This document shows positions 28,719 through 37,337 of a DNA stretch of 51,719 bases, in pieces. Below the pieces are notes generated by a model, which saw nothing but the letters and a program-made list of their open reading frames with translations, had not been told where the DNA came from and did not search any database. The stretch is from Ottowia sp. (GTDB lineage: Bacteria; Pseudomonadota; Gammaproteobacteria; Burkholderiales; Burkholderiaceae_C): assembly GCA_023228705.1 (NCBI GenBank), contig JALOAS010000012.1:1-51719 (forward strand), in the 5' to 3' direction. A program made the translations under genes and the position numbers. Position 1 is the first letter of the stretch. Each line of letters opens with the position of its first letter.

Positions 28719-31700
28719 ATGTCCTCCATGTTTGTCCATTTGCGCCTGCACACTGATTTTTCCGTGGTCGACGGCACCACGCGCGTCGACGACGCGGTCC
28801 GGGCCGCGGCGGCTGATGGCCAGCCGGCGCTGGCCATCACGGACTTGTCCAACCTGTTTGCCGCAATCAAGTTTTATCGTGCGGCGCGGCGCGCGGGCGT
28901 CAAGCCGCTGCTGGGCGCCGAGGTCATCGTGCGCGGCCTGGCGTCGGAGCATGCCGACGTCGCGCGTGTGGTGCTTCTGGTGCAGAACCAGCAGGGTTAC
29001 CTGAATCTCTCCGAGCTACTCTCGCGTGCTTGGTCCGAGGGCGTGGAGAAGGCGCAGGCGCAGCTGCACTGGGACTGGCTGCGCGTGCAGAATGAGGGGC
29101 TGATCCTGCTCTCGGGCGCGCAGGCGGGGCCGCTGGGCCCGGCGCTGGTGCATGGCGACCTGGCGCGCGGCAACGCGCTGACCGCCGAGCTGGCCGCGGC
29201 GTTTCCGGGGCGCTTTTACCTGGAGCTGCAACGCACCGGCCGTCCGGACGACGAAGCGTACATCGCCTCGGCGGTGCAGGTGGCTGCTGCCTGCCAGCTG
29301 CCGGTCGTGGCAACTCATCCCATCCAGTTCCTGCGCCCGGAGGACTTCGAGGCGCACGAGGCGCGGGTCTGCATCGCCGATGGCGAGATCCTGGGCAACC
29401 CGCGCCGGGAGCGGCGCTTCACGCCCGAGCAGTACTTCAAGTCGGCCGTGCAGATGCAGGCGCTGTTTGCCGACGTCCCATCGGCGCTGGCCAACACGGT
29501 GCAAATTGCCCGGCGCTGCAACCTGAGCCTGACGCTGGGCCAGCCCAGGCTGCCGGATTTCCCGGTACCGCAGGGCTTTACCGAAGAGGATTATTTCCGC
29601 CACGCGTCCGAGGAAGGCCTGGTGCAGCGCCTGCTCCAGCTGTACCCGGACCCGGAGCAGCGCAGGCAGCAGCGGCCGCGCTACGAGGAGCGGCTGCGCT
29701 TCGAGCTGGACATCATCCTGGAGATGGGGTTCCCGGGCTATTTTCTCATCGTTGCCGATTTCATCAACTGGGCCAAGCAAAACGGCTGCCCGGTGGGGCC
29801 TGGGCGCGGCTCGGGCGCCAGCTCGCTGGTCGCGTACGCGCTGGGGATCACCGACCTGGACCCGCTGCGGTACAACCTGCTTTTCGAGCGCTTCCTGAAC
29901 CCGGAGCGCGTGTCCATGCCGGACTTTGACATCGACTTCTGCCAGGCCAACCGGGACCGCGTCATCGACTACGTCAAGTCGCGTTACGGCAGCGAGGCGG
30001 TGAGCCAGATCGCGACTTTTGGCACCATGGCCGCACGCGCCGCCATCCGTGACGTCGGCCGCGTGCTGGACATGAGCTACACCTTTTGCGACGGGATCAG
30101 CAAGCTGGTGCCCAACCGGCCGGGCAAGCCGGTGACCCTGCAGTACCCGCCGGCGGACCTGCTGGAGAAAGACCGCGAGAAGTACGCAATTGCCGCCGAA
30201 CCGGCGCTGGCCGAGCGCATTGAAAAGGAAGAGGAGGTGCGCACGCTGGTCGAGCTGGCGCAAAAGCTCGAGGGCATCACGCGCAACGTCGGCATGCACG
30301 CTGGCGGCGTGCTCATTGCGCCGGGCAAGCTCACCGACTTTGGCCCGCTGTACCAGCAGCCGGGCAGTGCGGCAGTGGTGAGCCAGTACGACAAGAACGA
30401 CGTGGAGGACGTGGGGCTGGTCAAGTTCGACTTCCTGGGGCTGGCCACGCTCACCATCCTGGAGCAGGCGCGGCAGCTCATCATCGCGCGCCACCCCGAA
30501 CGCGCTGATTTCTCCTTTGGCGACATCCCGCTGGACGACGCTGCCACGTTTGCGCTGTTCCAGCAGGGTCGCACCGAAGCGGTGTTCCAGTTTGAAAGCC
30601 GCGGCATGCGCGGCATGCTGCGCGACGCCATGCCGACCCGCTTTGAGGACCTGGTCGCGCTGAACGCCATGTACCGGCCCGGCCCCATGGAGAACATCCC
30701 CAGCTTCGTCGCGCGCAAGCGCGGCCGCGAGCCGGTCACGTATCCGCACCCGCTGCTGCGCGACGTGCTGGAAGAGACCTACGGCATCATGGTCTACCAG
30801 GAGCAGGTCATGCAGGCCGCGCAGATCCTGGCCGGCTACAGCCTGGGCGCGGCGGACCTGCTGCGCCGCGCCATGGGCAAGAAAAAGCCGGCGGAGATGG
30901 CCAAGCAGCGCATCCTGTTCCGCGAAGGCGCCGAGAAGAACGGGATCCATGCGGCCAAGGCCGACGAGATCTTCGACCTCATGGAGAAGTTTGCCGGCTA
31001 CGGCTTCAACAAGTCGCATGCGGTTGCGTACTCGCTGCTGGCCTACCACACGGCCTGGCTCAAGGTGCACTATCCGGCCGAATTCTTCAGCGCCAACATG
31101 ACCGTGGAGATGGGAGACACCGACAAGCTGCACGTGCTGTGCGAGGACGCGTTGCGCGAGGGGGTGGTGTTCGAGGCGCCCAGCATCAACAGCGGCGTCT
31201 GGCGTTTCGAGCCCACCGACGCGGGCGCGATCCGCTATGGCCTGGGCGCGGTCAAGGGTGCGGGGCAGCAGGCCATCGCGGCCATCATCGCCGCTCGCGA
31301 AGGGCGCGGCGCCGGCCCGGGCGGCGACGAGTCCGGGCCTTTTGCCAGCCTGTTTGACTTTTGCCGCCGCGTGGATCGCGGCAGCGTCAACAAGCGTTCC
31401 GTTGAAACGCTGGTCCATGCCGGCGCGTTTGATGAGCTGGGCAGCAGCCGTGCCATGCTTGCGGCGTCGGTGGACCTGGCGTTTGAATACGGTGCGGCCT
31501 GCGATGCCAACCAGAAGCAGGACGGCCTCTTTGACGCGCTTGAAGGCAGCTCCGGTTCCAGCACGCAGGAGCCCGAGCTGGCCGTGGTCCGTGACTGGAG
31601 CGTCAAGGAGCGGCTGAAGATGGAGAAATTGGCGCTCGGGTTTTATTTTTCAGGTCACTTGTTCGAAGAGGCGGCCGTGGAAGTGCGGCGCTTTGTCCCC

Positions 31701-32279
31701 ACCGCGCTGGCCGACGTGCAGGAGAGCCGGCAGCCGGTGTTGCTGGCGGGAATCGTCACGCATTTTCGCGCCATCAACGGGCGCCGCGGCCGCATCGGCC
31801 TGTTTCGGCTGGACGATGGGTCTGCCGTGCTGGAGGCGCGCGTGGACCAGGCCGTCATGGAACCGGCCCGCCAGTGGTTCCGCGACGACGAGCTCATCGT
31901 CGTCATGGCCAGCGTGCTGCCGGACCGTTTCTCGGGCGGGTTGCAGCTGAACGTCGTGCAGGCTTGGGACCTGCCCGCGGCACGCTGCCGCTTCGGCAAG
32001 TTCATCCACGTGGCGGCCGATTCCGGTGTGCCCGAGGTCGAGCAGATCCTGAGCCGCTTCCCGGCGCGGCGCATCGAGCTGGACGAGGGTCCGGTCATCC
32101 AGGGCCTGCGCGTGCGCCTGGCGCTGGCCTGCCGCGGCAACGGCGCGGCGGGGGCGCGCGTCGAGCTGGAGCTGGGCGAAAAGGCGCGCTGCTACCCCAG
32201 CGACGAGGCGCTGGCCGGATGGCGCGCGCGGGCGGGGGTGGCACAGGCCCGCGTGGTCTACGGCGAGCAGGACGCCTGA
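28719..32279 (+). CDS. dnaE: DNA polymerase III alpha subunit
   Basis: From ATG 28719 (28698 and 28728 are alternatives) the protein has about 1186 residues. The PHP domain begins at once (FVHLRLHTDFSVVDG). Palm-domain metal aspartates lie in MPDFDIDFC (D402, D404) and in VKFDFLGLAT. Fingers motifs include FNKSHAVAYS and MAARAAIRDVGRV. A C-terminal OB-fold region starts near residue 1000. It is the replicative polymerase of DnaE1 type by length and motifs. It converges on tolA. Confidence 0.97.
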   Translation: MSSMFVHLRLHTDFSVVDGTTRVDDAVRAAAADGQPALAITDLSNLFAAIKFYRAARRAGVKPLLGAEVIVRGLASEHADVARVVLLVQNQQGYLNLSELLSRAWSEGVEKAQAQLHWDWLRVQNEGLILLSGAQAGPLGPALVHGDLARGNALTAELAAAFPGRFYLELQRTGRPDDEAYIASAVQVAAACQLPVVATHPIQFLRPEDFEAHEARVCIADGEILGNPRRERRFTPEQYFKSAVQMQALFADVPSALANTVQIARRCNLSLTLGQPRLPDFPVPQGFTEEDYFRHASEEGLVQRLLQLYPDPEQRRQQRPRYEERLRFELDIILEMGFPGYFLIVADFINWAKQNGCPVGPGRGSGASSLVAYALGITDLDPLRYNLLFERFLNPERVSMPDFDIDFCQANRDRVIDYVKSRYGSEAVSQIATFGTMAARAAIRDVGRVLDMSYTFCDGISKLVPNRPGKPVTLQYPPADLLEKDREKYAIAAEPALAERIEKEEEVRTLVELAQKLEGITRNVGMHAGGVLIAPGKLTDFGPLYQQPGSAAVVSQYDKNDVEDVGLVKFDFLGLATLTILEQARQLIIARHPERADFSFGDIPLDDAATFALFQQGRTEAVFQFESRGMRGMLRDAMPTRFEDLVALNAMYRPGPMENIPSFVARKRGREPVTYPHPLLRDVLEETYGIMVYQEQVMQAAQILAGYSLGAADLLRRAMGKKKPAEMAKQRILFREGAEKNGIHAAKADEIFDLMEKFAGYGFNKSHAVAYSLLAYHTAWLKVHYPAEFFSANMTVEMGDTDKLHVLCEDALREGVVFEAPSINSGVWRFEPTDAGAIRYGLGAVKGAGQQAIAAIIAAREGRGAGPGGDESGPFASLFDFCRRVDRGSVNKRSVETLVHAGAFDELGSSRAMLAASVDLAFEYGAACDANQKQDGLFDALEGSSGSSTQEPELAVVRDWSVKERLKMEKLALGFYFSGHLFEEAAVEVRRFVPTALADVQESRQPVLLAGIVTHFRAINGRRGRIGLFRLDDGSAVLEARVDQAVMEPARQWFRDDELIVVMASVLPDRFSGGLQLNVVQAWDLPAARCRFGKFIHVAADSGVPEVEQILSRFPARRIELDEGPVIQGLRVRLALACRGNGAAGARVELELGEKARCYPSDEALAGWRARAGVAQARVVYGEQDA

Positions 32280-32292
32280 AGCACGGGCCGGT

Positions 32293-32310
32293 GGGCGGGT
32301 TCGCCCGCTC
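32293..32310. terminator. UUCG-loop hairpin between convergent dnaE and tolA
   Basis: GGGCGGG-TTCG-CCCGCTC forms a stable stem (core GCGGG/CCCGC at 32295-32308) 14 bases after the dnaE stop. No T-run follows, so termination would need help; it could serve either strand. Confidence 0.35.
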
Positions 32311-32372
32311 ATGCACGCGCTGGCTTGCAGCCCCGGTGCACCACACCGGCAGTGCCGGGCGGGATTCCGGGT

Positions 32373-33599
32373 TCAGTCGCGCAGGTGGAACTCAATGAGC
32401 ATCGGGTTCCAGTAGCGGCCATTGTCCGACGGCAGGGTTCCGGTGCGATCCAGCGCCCGCAGCACCGCCTCATCCCATGACTTGACCCCGCTGGACTTGG
32501 TGATCTTGGTGCTGATGATGCGCCCGGTGGGCCCGGTCTGCACCTGCACCTCGGCCACCGGATTGCCCGGAACGTTGTCGCTGAACACGATGTTGGGTCG
32601 GACGGCGGCGCGGATGCGCGCGGCGTAGCCACCGGAGGGACCCGCGGTCCGGGCGTCGCTGCCGCTGCTTGCCTGCCCGGCGCCGCCGGCCAGCTTGGCC
32701 AGGCGGTCCAGCTCGGCCTGGCGGCGGGCATCGGCCTTGGCTTTGGCTTCTGCCTCGGCCTTTTTGCGGGCTTCTGCCTCAGCCTTGGCCTTGGCTTCAG
32801 CTTCCGCCTTCTTCCTGGCTTCTTCGGCCTTGCGTGCTTCCTCGGCCTTCTTGCGCTCTTCTTCCAGCTTGCGCTTTTTCTCTTCTTCTGCCTTGCGCTT
32901 GGCCTCTGCCTCGGCCTTGGCCTTCGCCTTCGCTTCTGCTTCTGCTCTGGCCTTGGCTTCGGCTTCTGCCTTGGCCTTCGCTTCTGCCTCTGCTTTCTTC
33001 CTGGCTTCTTCGGCCTTGCGCTCTTCTTCCAGCTTCTGCTTCTTCTCTTCTTCGGCCTTGCGCCTGGCCTCTTCCTCTGCCTTGGCTTTTGCTTCCGCTT
33101 CCGCCTTCTTGCGCGCCTCTTCCTCGGCCCGTGCCTTCTCCTCGGCCTGGCGCCTGGCCTCCTCGGCTTCCTTTTCCTTTTGTTTCAGCGCGATTTCAGC
33201 CTCGCTGGGCTCCGGTTCCACGGGCGGGGCAGGCTCGGGCTCAGGCTCAGGTTCCGGTTCCGGTTCCGGCTCCGGTTCCGGCTCGGGCTCCACAGCCACT
33301 TCGGGTGCGGGTTCGGGCTCCGGCTCAACTTCAGGCTCCGGTTCGGGTTCAACGGCGGGCTCCGGTTCGGGCTCAACCACCGGCTCCGGCTCCGGCTGCG
33401 GACGTGCGCTCTGCTCCGGCGCAGGCGCCCACAGCTCGGCTTCCACCGCAGAGTCGCGCGGCGCGTTGCGCCACTGCAACCCCAGCGTGAGAAACAGCAC
33501 CAGCACCAGATGCGCCAGCAGGGCGTACAACAGGCCCCGGCCCAGCCCGTCCTCGGGCGGTGGCGAAAAATGTCCCCGGTAGTTCGGCTTGCGTGCCAT
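32373..33599 (-). CDS. tolA: Tol-Pal system protein TolA
   Basis: The 408-residue protein has an N-terminal anchor (about 21-41). A Pro-Glu repeat (about 66-131) follows. A long Ala/Lys/Glu coiled-coil (about 134-305) comes next, and a C-terminal TolA/TonB-type domain (about 318-408) ends the chain. TolA links inner-membrane TolQR to TolB/Pal and works in envelope constriction at division. The PE stretch is TonB-like and not typical of enterobacterial TolA. It is the last gene of ybgC-tolQ-tolR-tolA but 460 bases away from tolR, with two repeat elements between. tolB and pal are not in the window after it. Confidence 0.93.
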   Translation of the reverse strand: MARKPNYRGHFSPPPEDGLGRGLLYALLAHLVLVLFLTLGLQWRNAPRDSAVEAELWAPAPEQSARPQPEPEPVVEPEPEPAVEPEPEPEVEPEPEPAPEVAVEPEPEPEPEPEPEPEPEPEPAPPVEPEPSEAEIALKQKEKEAEEARRQAEEKARAEEEARKKAEAEAKAKAEEEARRKAEEEKKQKLEEERKAEEARKKAEAEAKAKAEAEAKARAEAEAKAKAKAEAEAKRKAEEEKKRKLEEERKKAEEARKAEEARKKAEAEAKAKAEAEARKKAEAEAKAKADARRQAELDRLAKLAGGAGQASSGSDARTAGPSGGYAARIRAAVRPNIVFSDNVPGNPVAEVQVQTGPTGRIISTKITKSSGVKSWDEAVLRALDRTGTLPSDNGRYWNPMLIEFHLRD

Positions 33600-33737
33600 T
33601 ACGCAGAACGTCTGGATCGATGTGCCACCGCGTCCGCGTGGCGCGTCAGGGCCCGCATCTTGCCGCGCGCCGTTGCGGGCCGGCTGGCGTGGATCTGCTG
33701 GATCAGGGCTGGCATGCTGGGTCTGGCTTGGCCGCTC
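33600..33737. other. tolA 5' region beyond the tandem elements
   Basis: This GC-rich sequence lies between element A and the tolA start. No gene is visible. A tolA-specific promoter could lie here because tolA is unusually far from tolR. Confidence 0.4.
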
Positions 33738-33899
33738 AGAGGTTGGGAATCAATGGATGGTGTCCGAGAGGATTGTCAGAATTTGTCCAATCAAGACGCA
33801 AAGCGCAGGCATGGCTGGTGCCATGGCGAGCATGTGCAACGCAGAGTGGGCGGATTCTGACGGTCAAAGCGGACATGATGGATTTTTTCTCAAGCTCTC
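33738..33899 (-). repeat. Structured element A (tolA-proximal copy)
   Basis: This 162-bp unit is the tandem partner of 33900-34062. The copies share a perfectly conserved 28-base block (33785-33812 against 33947-33974). Inner stem CATGGC-TGGT-GCCATG is at 33810-33825. Outer stem GTCAGAAT (33775-33782) pairs with ATTCTGAC (33854-33861). The head TTCTCAAGCTCT lies at the 34-kb side. The tail AGAGGTTGGGAAT is a degenerate inverted copy of the head. Listed on the minus strand because it lies within the tol transcript. Confidence 0.85.
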
Positions 33900-33909
33900 A
33901 GAGCTTGAG
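33889..33909. repeat. Palindrome at the junction of elements A and B
   Basis: CTCAAGCTCT and AGAGCTTGAG are 10-bp arms around one central base. It is formed by the head of element A abutting the tail of element B. It shows the units have terminal inverted repeats. Confidence 0.9.
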
Positions 33910-34062
33910 AATGAATTGATCGCGCCCGAGAGGATCGCCCAAGACCGTCCAATCAAGACGCAAAGCGCAGGCATAGCTTGGGCTATGGCGAGCATTTGCA
34001 ACGCGGAGTGGGCGGGTTTGGGCGGTCAAAGCGGGCATGAGGGATTCTTTCTCAAGCTCTCA
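33900..34062 (-). repeat. Structured element B (tolR-proximal copy)
   Basis: This 163-bp unit is homologous to element A. Inner stem CATAGC-TTGG-GCTATG is at 33972-33987. Outer stem CGCCCAA (33936-33942) pairs with TTGGGCG (34018-34024). Its head overlaps the tolR stop codon: on the minus strand the stop TGA is the first triplet of TGAGAGCTTGAGAAAGAATC. Terminal inverted repeats are AGAGCTTGAGAA and TTCTCAAGCTCT. Confidence 0.85.
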
Positions 34063-34467
34063 GTCCTTGACGGACAATCCGATCCGCTGCACGCCGGCCT
34101 CGCGCAGCGCCTTCATCATCGACATCACCTGCTCGTAGCGCAACTGGCTGTCTGCGGCAATCATGACCGGCAGGTCGGGCTGCTTCTCGAGCTGCTCCTG
34201 CACCACGGCCATGACGTCGCCCTCGGCCAGTCCCTCGCGCTGCACCTCGCCCGCCAGTGCGTAGCCGCCGCTGGCGTCGATGAGGATGTCGATGCGCTGG
34301 TCCGGCGGCCGGCTGGACGCGCCCGCATGGGGCACGTCGATGATGCCCGGCGTGATCAGCGACGCCGTGACCATGAAGATGATGAGCAGCACCAGCATGA
34401 CGTCGATGAACGGCACCATGTTGATCTCGTTGATGGCGCGGCTGCGCCGGTAAGAGGTGACTGGCAT
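34060..34467 (-). CDS. tolR: Tol-Pal system protein TolR
   Basis: The 135-residue ExbD/TolR family protein has one membrane segment (about 18-38), which contains the conserved aspartate in INMVPFIDVMLVLLIIFMV. A periplasmic domain ends in ALREAGVQRIGLSVKD. It forms the proton-driven motor with TolQ. The start ATG is one base after the tolQ stop. Its own stop codon is shared with the head of the structured element that follows. Confidence 0.95.
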   Translation of the reverse strand: MPVTSYRRSRAINEINMVPFIDVMLVLLIIFMVTASLITPGIIDVPHAGASSRPPDQRIDILIDASGGYALAGEVQREGLAEGDVMAVVQEQLEKQPDLPVMIAADSQLRYEQVMSMMKALREAGVQRIGLSVKD

Positions 34468-34468
34468 G

Positions 34469-35170
34469 TCAGTGGCCTGCCGTGGTGGTTCCGCGTCCGG
34501 CCCCCAGGTTGCGCTGCAGGATGTTGGAGAACTCTTCGATGAAGGTGTCCAGGCGCGTGGCCAGGCGCTCGAGCTTGCGACCGTACAGGTTGTACGCCAG
34601 CACGGCCGGGATCGCGGCAAACAGGCCCAGCGCGGTGGCGACCAGCGCTTCGGCAATGCCAGGCGCCACGGTGGCCAGCGTGACCTGCTGCAGGCTGGCC
34701 AGGCCGGTAAACGCGTGCATGATGCCCCAGACCGTGCCAAACAGGCCGACGTAGGGGCTGACCGAGCCCACCGAGGCCAGGAACGCCATGCCGGTCTCGC
34801 TGTTGTCCAGTTCGCGCCGCTCGCTGGCAAGCATGGCGCGGCGTGCGCCATCCAGCAGCGTAAACGGGTCGTCCACCTGCCGTTCGCGCAGTTTCTGATA
34901 TTCGCGCATGCCGCTGGCAAACACGCGCTCTATGGGGCCGCCGTGCTTGGCGTTGCGCATGGCCGAAGCGTACAGGTCGTTGAGGCTGGTGCCCGACCAG
35001 AAATACTCTTCAAACTCGTCGTTGAGCTTGCTTTTCTTCTTGAATGCACGTGACTTTTGCATCATCACGGCCCAGCTCATGATGGAGACGACCAGCAGCA
35101 GGGCAACCACCAGCTGCACCACGAGGCTGGCGCCAACGATCAGGTGGATGATGGAAAGATCTTGATTCAT
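34469..35170 (-). CDS. tolQ: Tol-Pal system protein TolQ
   Basis: The 233-residue MotA/TolQ/ExbB proton channel protein has three hydrophobic segments (about 10-32, 135-157, 168-190). The conserved SVSPYVGLFGTVWGIMHAF and TLATVAPGIAEALVATALGL are present. It generates the motor with TolR to energise TolA. Its ATG at 35170 overlaps the ybgC stop (ATGA). Confidence 0.96.
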   Translation of the reverse strand: MNQDLSIIHLIVGASLVVQLVVALLLVVSIMSWAVMMQKSRAFKKKSKLNDEFEEYFWSGTSLNDLYASAMRNAKHGGPIERVFASGMREYQKLRERQVDDPFTLLDGARRAMLASERRELDNSETGMAFLASVGSVSPYVGLFGTVWGIMHAFTGLASLQQVTLATVAPGIAEALVATALGLFAAIPAVLAYNLYGRKLERLATRLDTFIEEFSNILQRNLGAGRGTTTAGH

Positions 35171-35583
35171 GACTTGATTTTTTTCAAAATTTCCACGGGA
35201 ATGCGCGACGGGCGCAACGTGACGGCATCGACCCAGCCAATGCGGATGCGGCCACTGCACAACAGGCGGCCCCGGTTGTTGGCCGCTCCGGCCAGGAACG
35301 CCTGCTGGTTCAGTATCAGGCTGGCGCGACCGGCGCTGGCCAGCTCGGCAGTGACCAGCAGTGCGTCGTCAAGCCGTGCGGAACCGACATATCGTAGCGC
35401 AGCCTCGGCCACCACGAACATGCCGCCGGCCTGCGCGCGCAGCGCCTGCTGCGATACGCCCCGCGCGCGCAGCCATTCGGTTCGCGCACGCTCGAAGAAT
35501 TTCAGATAATTTGCGTAAAAGACGATACCACCGGCGTCTGTATCTTCCCAGTAGACGCGGATCGGCAATTCAAAGGTCGTCAT
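35167..35583 (-). CDS. ybgC: Tol-associated acyl-CoA thioesterase YbgC
   Basis: The 138-residue hotdog-fold protein has the motif YWEDTDAGGIVFYANYLKF containing catalytic Asp16. It hydrolyses short acyl-CoAs and is encoded upstream of tolQ in most proteobacteria. It is the first gene of ybgC-tolQ-tolR-tolA. The aminotransferase gene lies 30 bases upstream, so the transcript may begin further up. Confidence 0.95.
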   Translation of the reverse strand: MTTFELPIRVYWEDTDAGGIVFYANYLKFFERARTEWLRARGVSQQALRAQAGGMFVVAEAALRYVGSARLDDALLVTAELASAGRASLILNQQAFLAGAANNRGRLLCSGRIRIGWVDAVTLRPSRIPVEILKKIKS

Positions 35584-35613
35584 GCAGGCGGTGCAGGCGC
35601 TTGGTTGCCCGGG

Positions 35614-36822
35614 TCAGGTGTCGGCAAGGGCGGCGAGCCGGGCCACGGCTGCCTCCAGGTGTTCCATGGCGCTGGCCGTGGAAAAGCGTATCCAGTCGGC
35701 GCCCGATGCTTCGCTGAAATCGCGGCCTGGCGTGGCCGCCACGTGCGCCCGGTGCAGCCAGTCAAACGCCAGCTCCCAGCTGGTGACCGGCTGGCTGCCG
35801 CCACGGCCTGCGGTCATCTGACGGCACAGCGCGGCGCAGTTGGCCCAGGCGTAGAACGCGCCGTCCGGCAGCACCGGTACCTCCAGTCCCAGCTGCTGCA
35901 GCTGGGGCACGAACCAGTCGCGACGGGAGCGGAACCGCTCGCGCCGCTGCTCGTACTCGGCCAGGCTCTCCGGCTCGAAGCAGGCCAGCGCCGCATGCTG
36001 GGCAATGGTGCTGGGACAGATGTACAGGTGTTGCGCCATCTGCTCGATCGTGCTCACCAGCGCCGGCGGAAGCACCAGCCAGCCCAGGCGCCAGCCGGTC
36101 ATGCTGAAATACTTGCTGAAGCTGTTGATGCTGATGATGCGCTCGTCCAGCGCCAGCGCGCTGTGCCCGAACGTGTCGTCGTACGACAGCCCCAGGTAGA
36201 TCTCGTCGATGAGCGTGATCCCGCCGTGCCCGGTGACCACGTCGTGCATGCGCGCCAGTTCGGCCGGATGGATGGACGTGCCGGTGGGGTTGGACGGCGA
36301 CGCAAGCATGACGCCGCGCGTGTTGCCGCCCCAGGCGGCTTCAACCTGCGCCGCGCTGAGCTGGAAGCGCTCGGCTGCGCTGGTCGGCAGCAGCACGGCG
36401 TTGCCGCCGGCCATGTTGACGAACTGGCGGTTGCACGGGTAGCTGGGGTCCGGCATGAGGATCTCGTCGCCGGGGTCGATCAGCGCCAGGCAGGCCAGAT
36501 GCAGTGCCGCGGACGCGCCGGCGGTGACGACAATGCGGCTGGCCGGGATGGCCAGGCCAAAGCGGTCCAGGTACCACTGGCTGATGCGCTCGCGCAGCTG
36601 CGGCAGTCCGGCCGAGTCGGTGTAGCCGGTGCGGCCGTCCCGGATCGCCCTTTCCGCGGCTTCGCGCACCAGCGGCGGCGCGGTGAAGTCCGGCTCGCCA
36701 ACGTTGAGGTAGATCATGGGCTGCGCCGAGCCGGCCGCCTGCTGCGCAACGCGCGCGGCTTCCTTGGCCATTTCCATGACGTAGAAGGGCTGGACGCGGC
36801 GCGCGCGTTCGGATTGTTGCAT
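35614..36822 (-). CDS. Class I/II PLP-dependent aminotransferase
   Basis: From ATG 36822 the protein has 402 residues and is a fold-type I aminotransferase. It has the glycine-rich cofactor site TAGASAALHLA, the aspartate in TLIDEIYLGLSYD, and the Schiff-base Lys in SINSFSKYFSMTGWRLGW. The C-terminal Arg in DWIRFSTA would bind the substrate carboxylate. It is of the AspC/AlaA-like subgroup; the substrate is not determined. It starts 2 bases after nusB ends, so it belongs to ribBA-ribH-nusB. Confidence 0.9.
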   Translation of the reverse strand: MQQSERARRVQPFYVMEMAKEAARVAQQAAGSAQPMIYLNVGEPDFTAPPLVREAAERAIRDGRTGYTDSAGLPQLRERISQWYLDRFGLAIPASRIVVTAGASAALHLACLALIDPGDEILMPDPSYPCNRQFVNMAGGNAVLLPTSAAERFQLSAAQVEAAWGGNTRGVMLASPSNPTGTSIHPAELARMHDVVTGHGGITLIDEIYLGLSYDDTFGHSALALDERIISINSFSKYFSMTGWRLGWLVLPPALVSTIEQMAQHLYICPSTIAQHAALACFEPESLAEYEQRRERFRSRRDWFVPQLQQLGLEVPVLPDGAFYAWANCAALCRQMTAGRGGSQPVTSWELAFDWLHRAHVAATPGRDFSEASGADWIRFSTASAMEHLEAAVARLAALADT

Positions 36823-36824
36823 GC

Positions 36825-37337
36825 TTACGATTGGGGTGCGTTGCGGTCGTGCGCGACTTCTGCGGCACGCAGCTTGGGCGCCAGCCCGTTCAGGACCGCG
36901 TTGACGTACTTGTAGCCGTCGGTGCCGCCAAAGTCCTTGGCCAGCTCTATGCTCTCGTTGAGCACCACGCGCCAGGGGATGTCCGGGCACTTGAGCAGCT
37001 CGTACGCGCCTATCCACATGCAGCCGTGCTCTATGGGCGAGATCTGCGCCATGGGCCGGTCCAGCAGCGGCTGGATCAGCGCGTCCAGGTCCGCGGCCAG
37101 TTCAAGGCAGCCGTGCAGCAGCGCGTCAAAGTGCACGGCGTCGGCCTTGCTGAATCCCTGCAGGCCCCGCGTGAAGCTGTCTATGCTGGCGATGTCGTCC
37201 TGGCCCACAAAATGCTGGTACAGGCCTTGCAGGGCAAATTCGCGCGCACGCGAGCGGGGTGGCTTGCGCGACGGCTTGCGCGTCGCGTAATCCGGGCGCT
37301 CCGGCCCGCTTTGGCCTGTCGCAGCGGCCGGCTTCAT
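36825..37337 (-). CDS. nusB: Transcription antitermination factor NusB
   Basis: The 170-residue protein has a NusB all-helical core from residue 32 (AREFALQGLYQHFVGQ) and the C-terminal VVLNESIELAKDFGG and YKYVNAVL. NusB with NusE binds boxA in antitermination of rRNA transcription. The N-terminal 30-residue Lys/Arg/Pro extension is longer than in E. coli NusB. It overlaps ribH by four bases (ATGA); ribH-nusB linkage is widely conserved. Confidence 0.95.
   Translation of the reverse strand: MKPAAATGQSGPERPDYATRKPSRKPPRSRAREFALQGLYQHFVGQDDIASIDSFTRGLQGFSKADAVHFDALLHGCLELAADLDALIQPLLDRPMAQISPIEHGCMWIGAYELLKCPDIPWRVVLNESIELAKDFGGTDGYKYVNAVLNGLAPKLRAAEVAHDRNAPQS

Noticed and set aside
29016..31418. 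800-codon open frame on the minus strand opposite dnaE
   Set aside because: It lies wholly inside dnaE, which has every expected motif. Its composition is that of a shadow frame.
32695..33582. Ser/Ala-rich plus-strand frame opposite tolA
   Set aside because: It is the antisense reading of the tolA Pro-Glu and Ala/Lys/Glu repeats. The minus-strand reading has a real TolA C-terminal domain.
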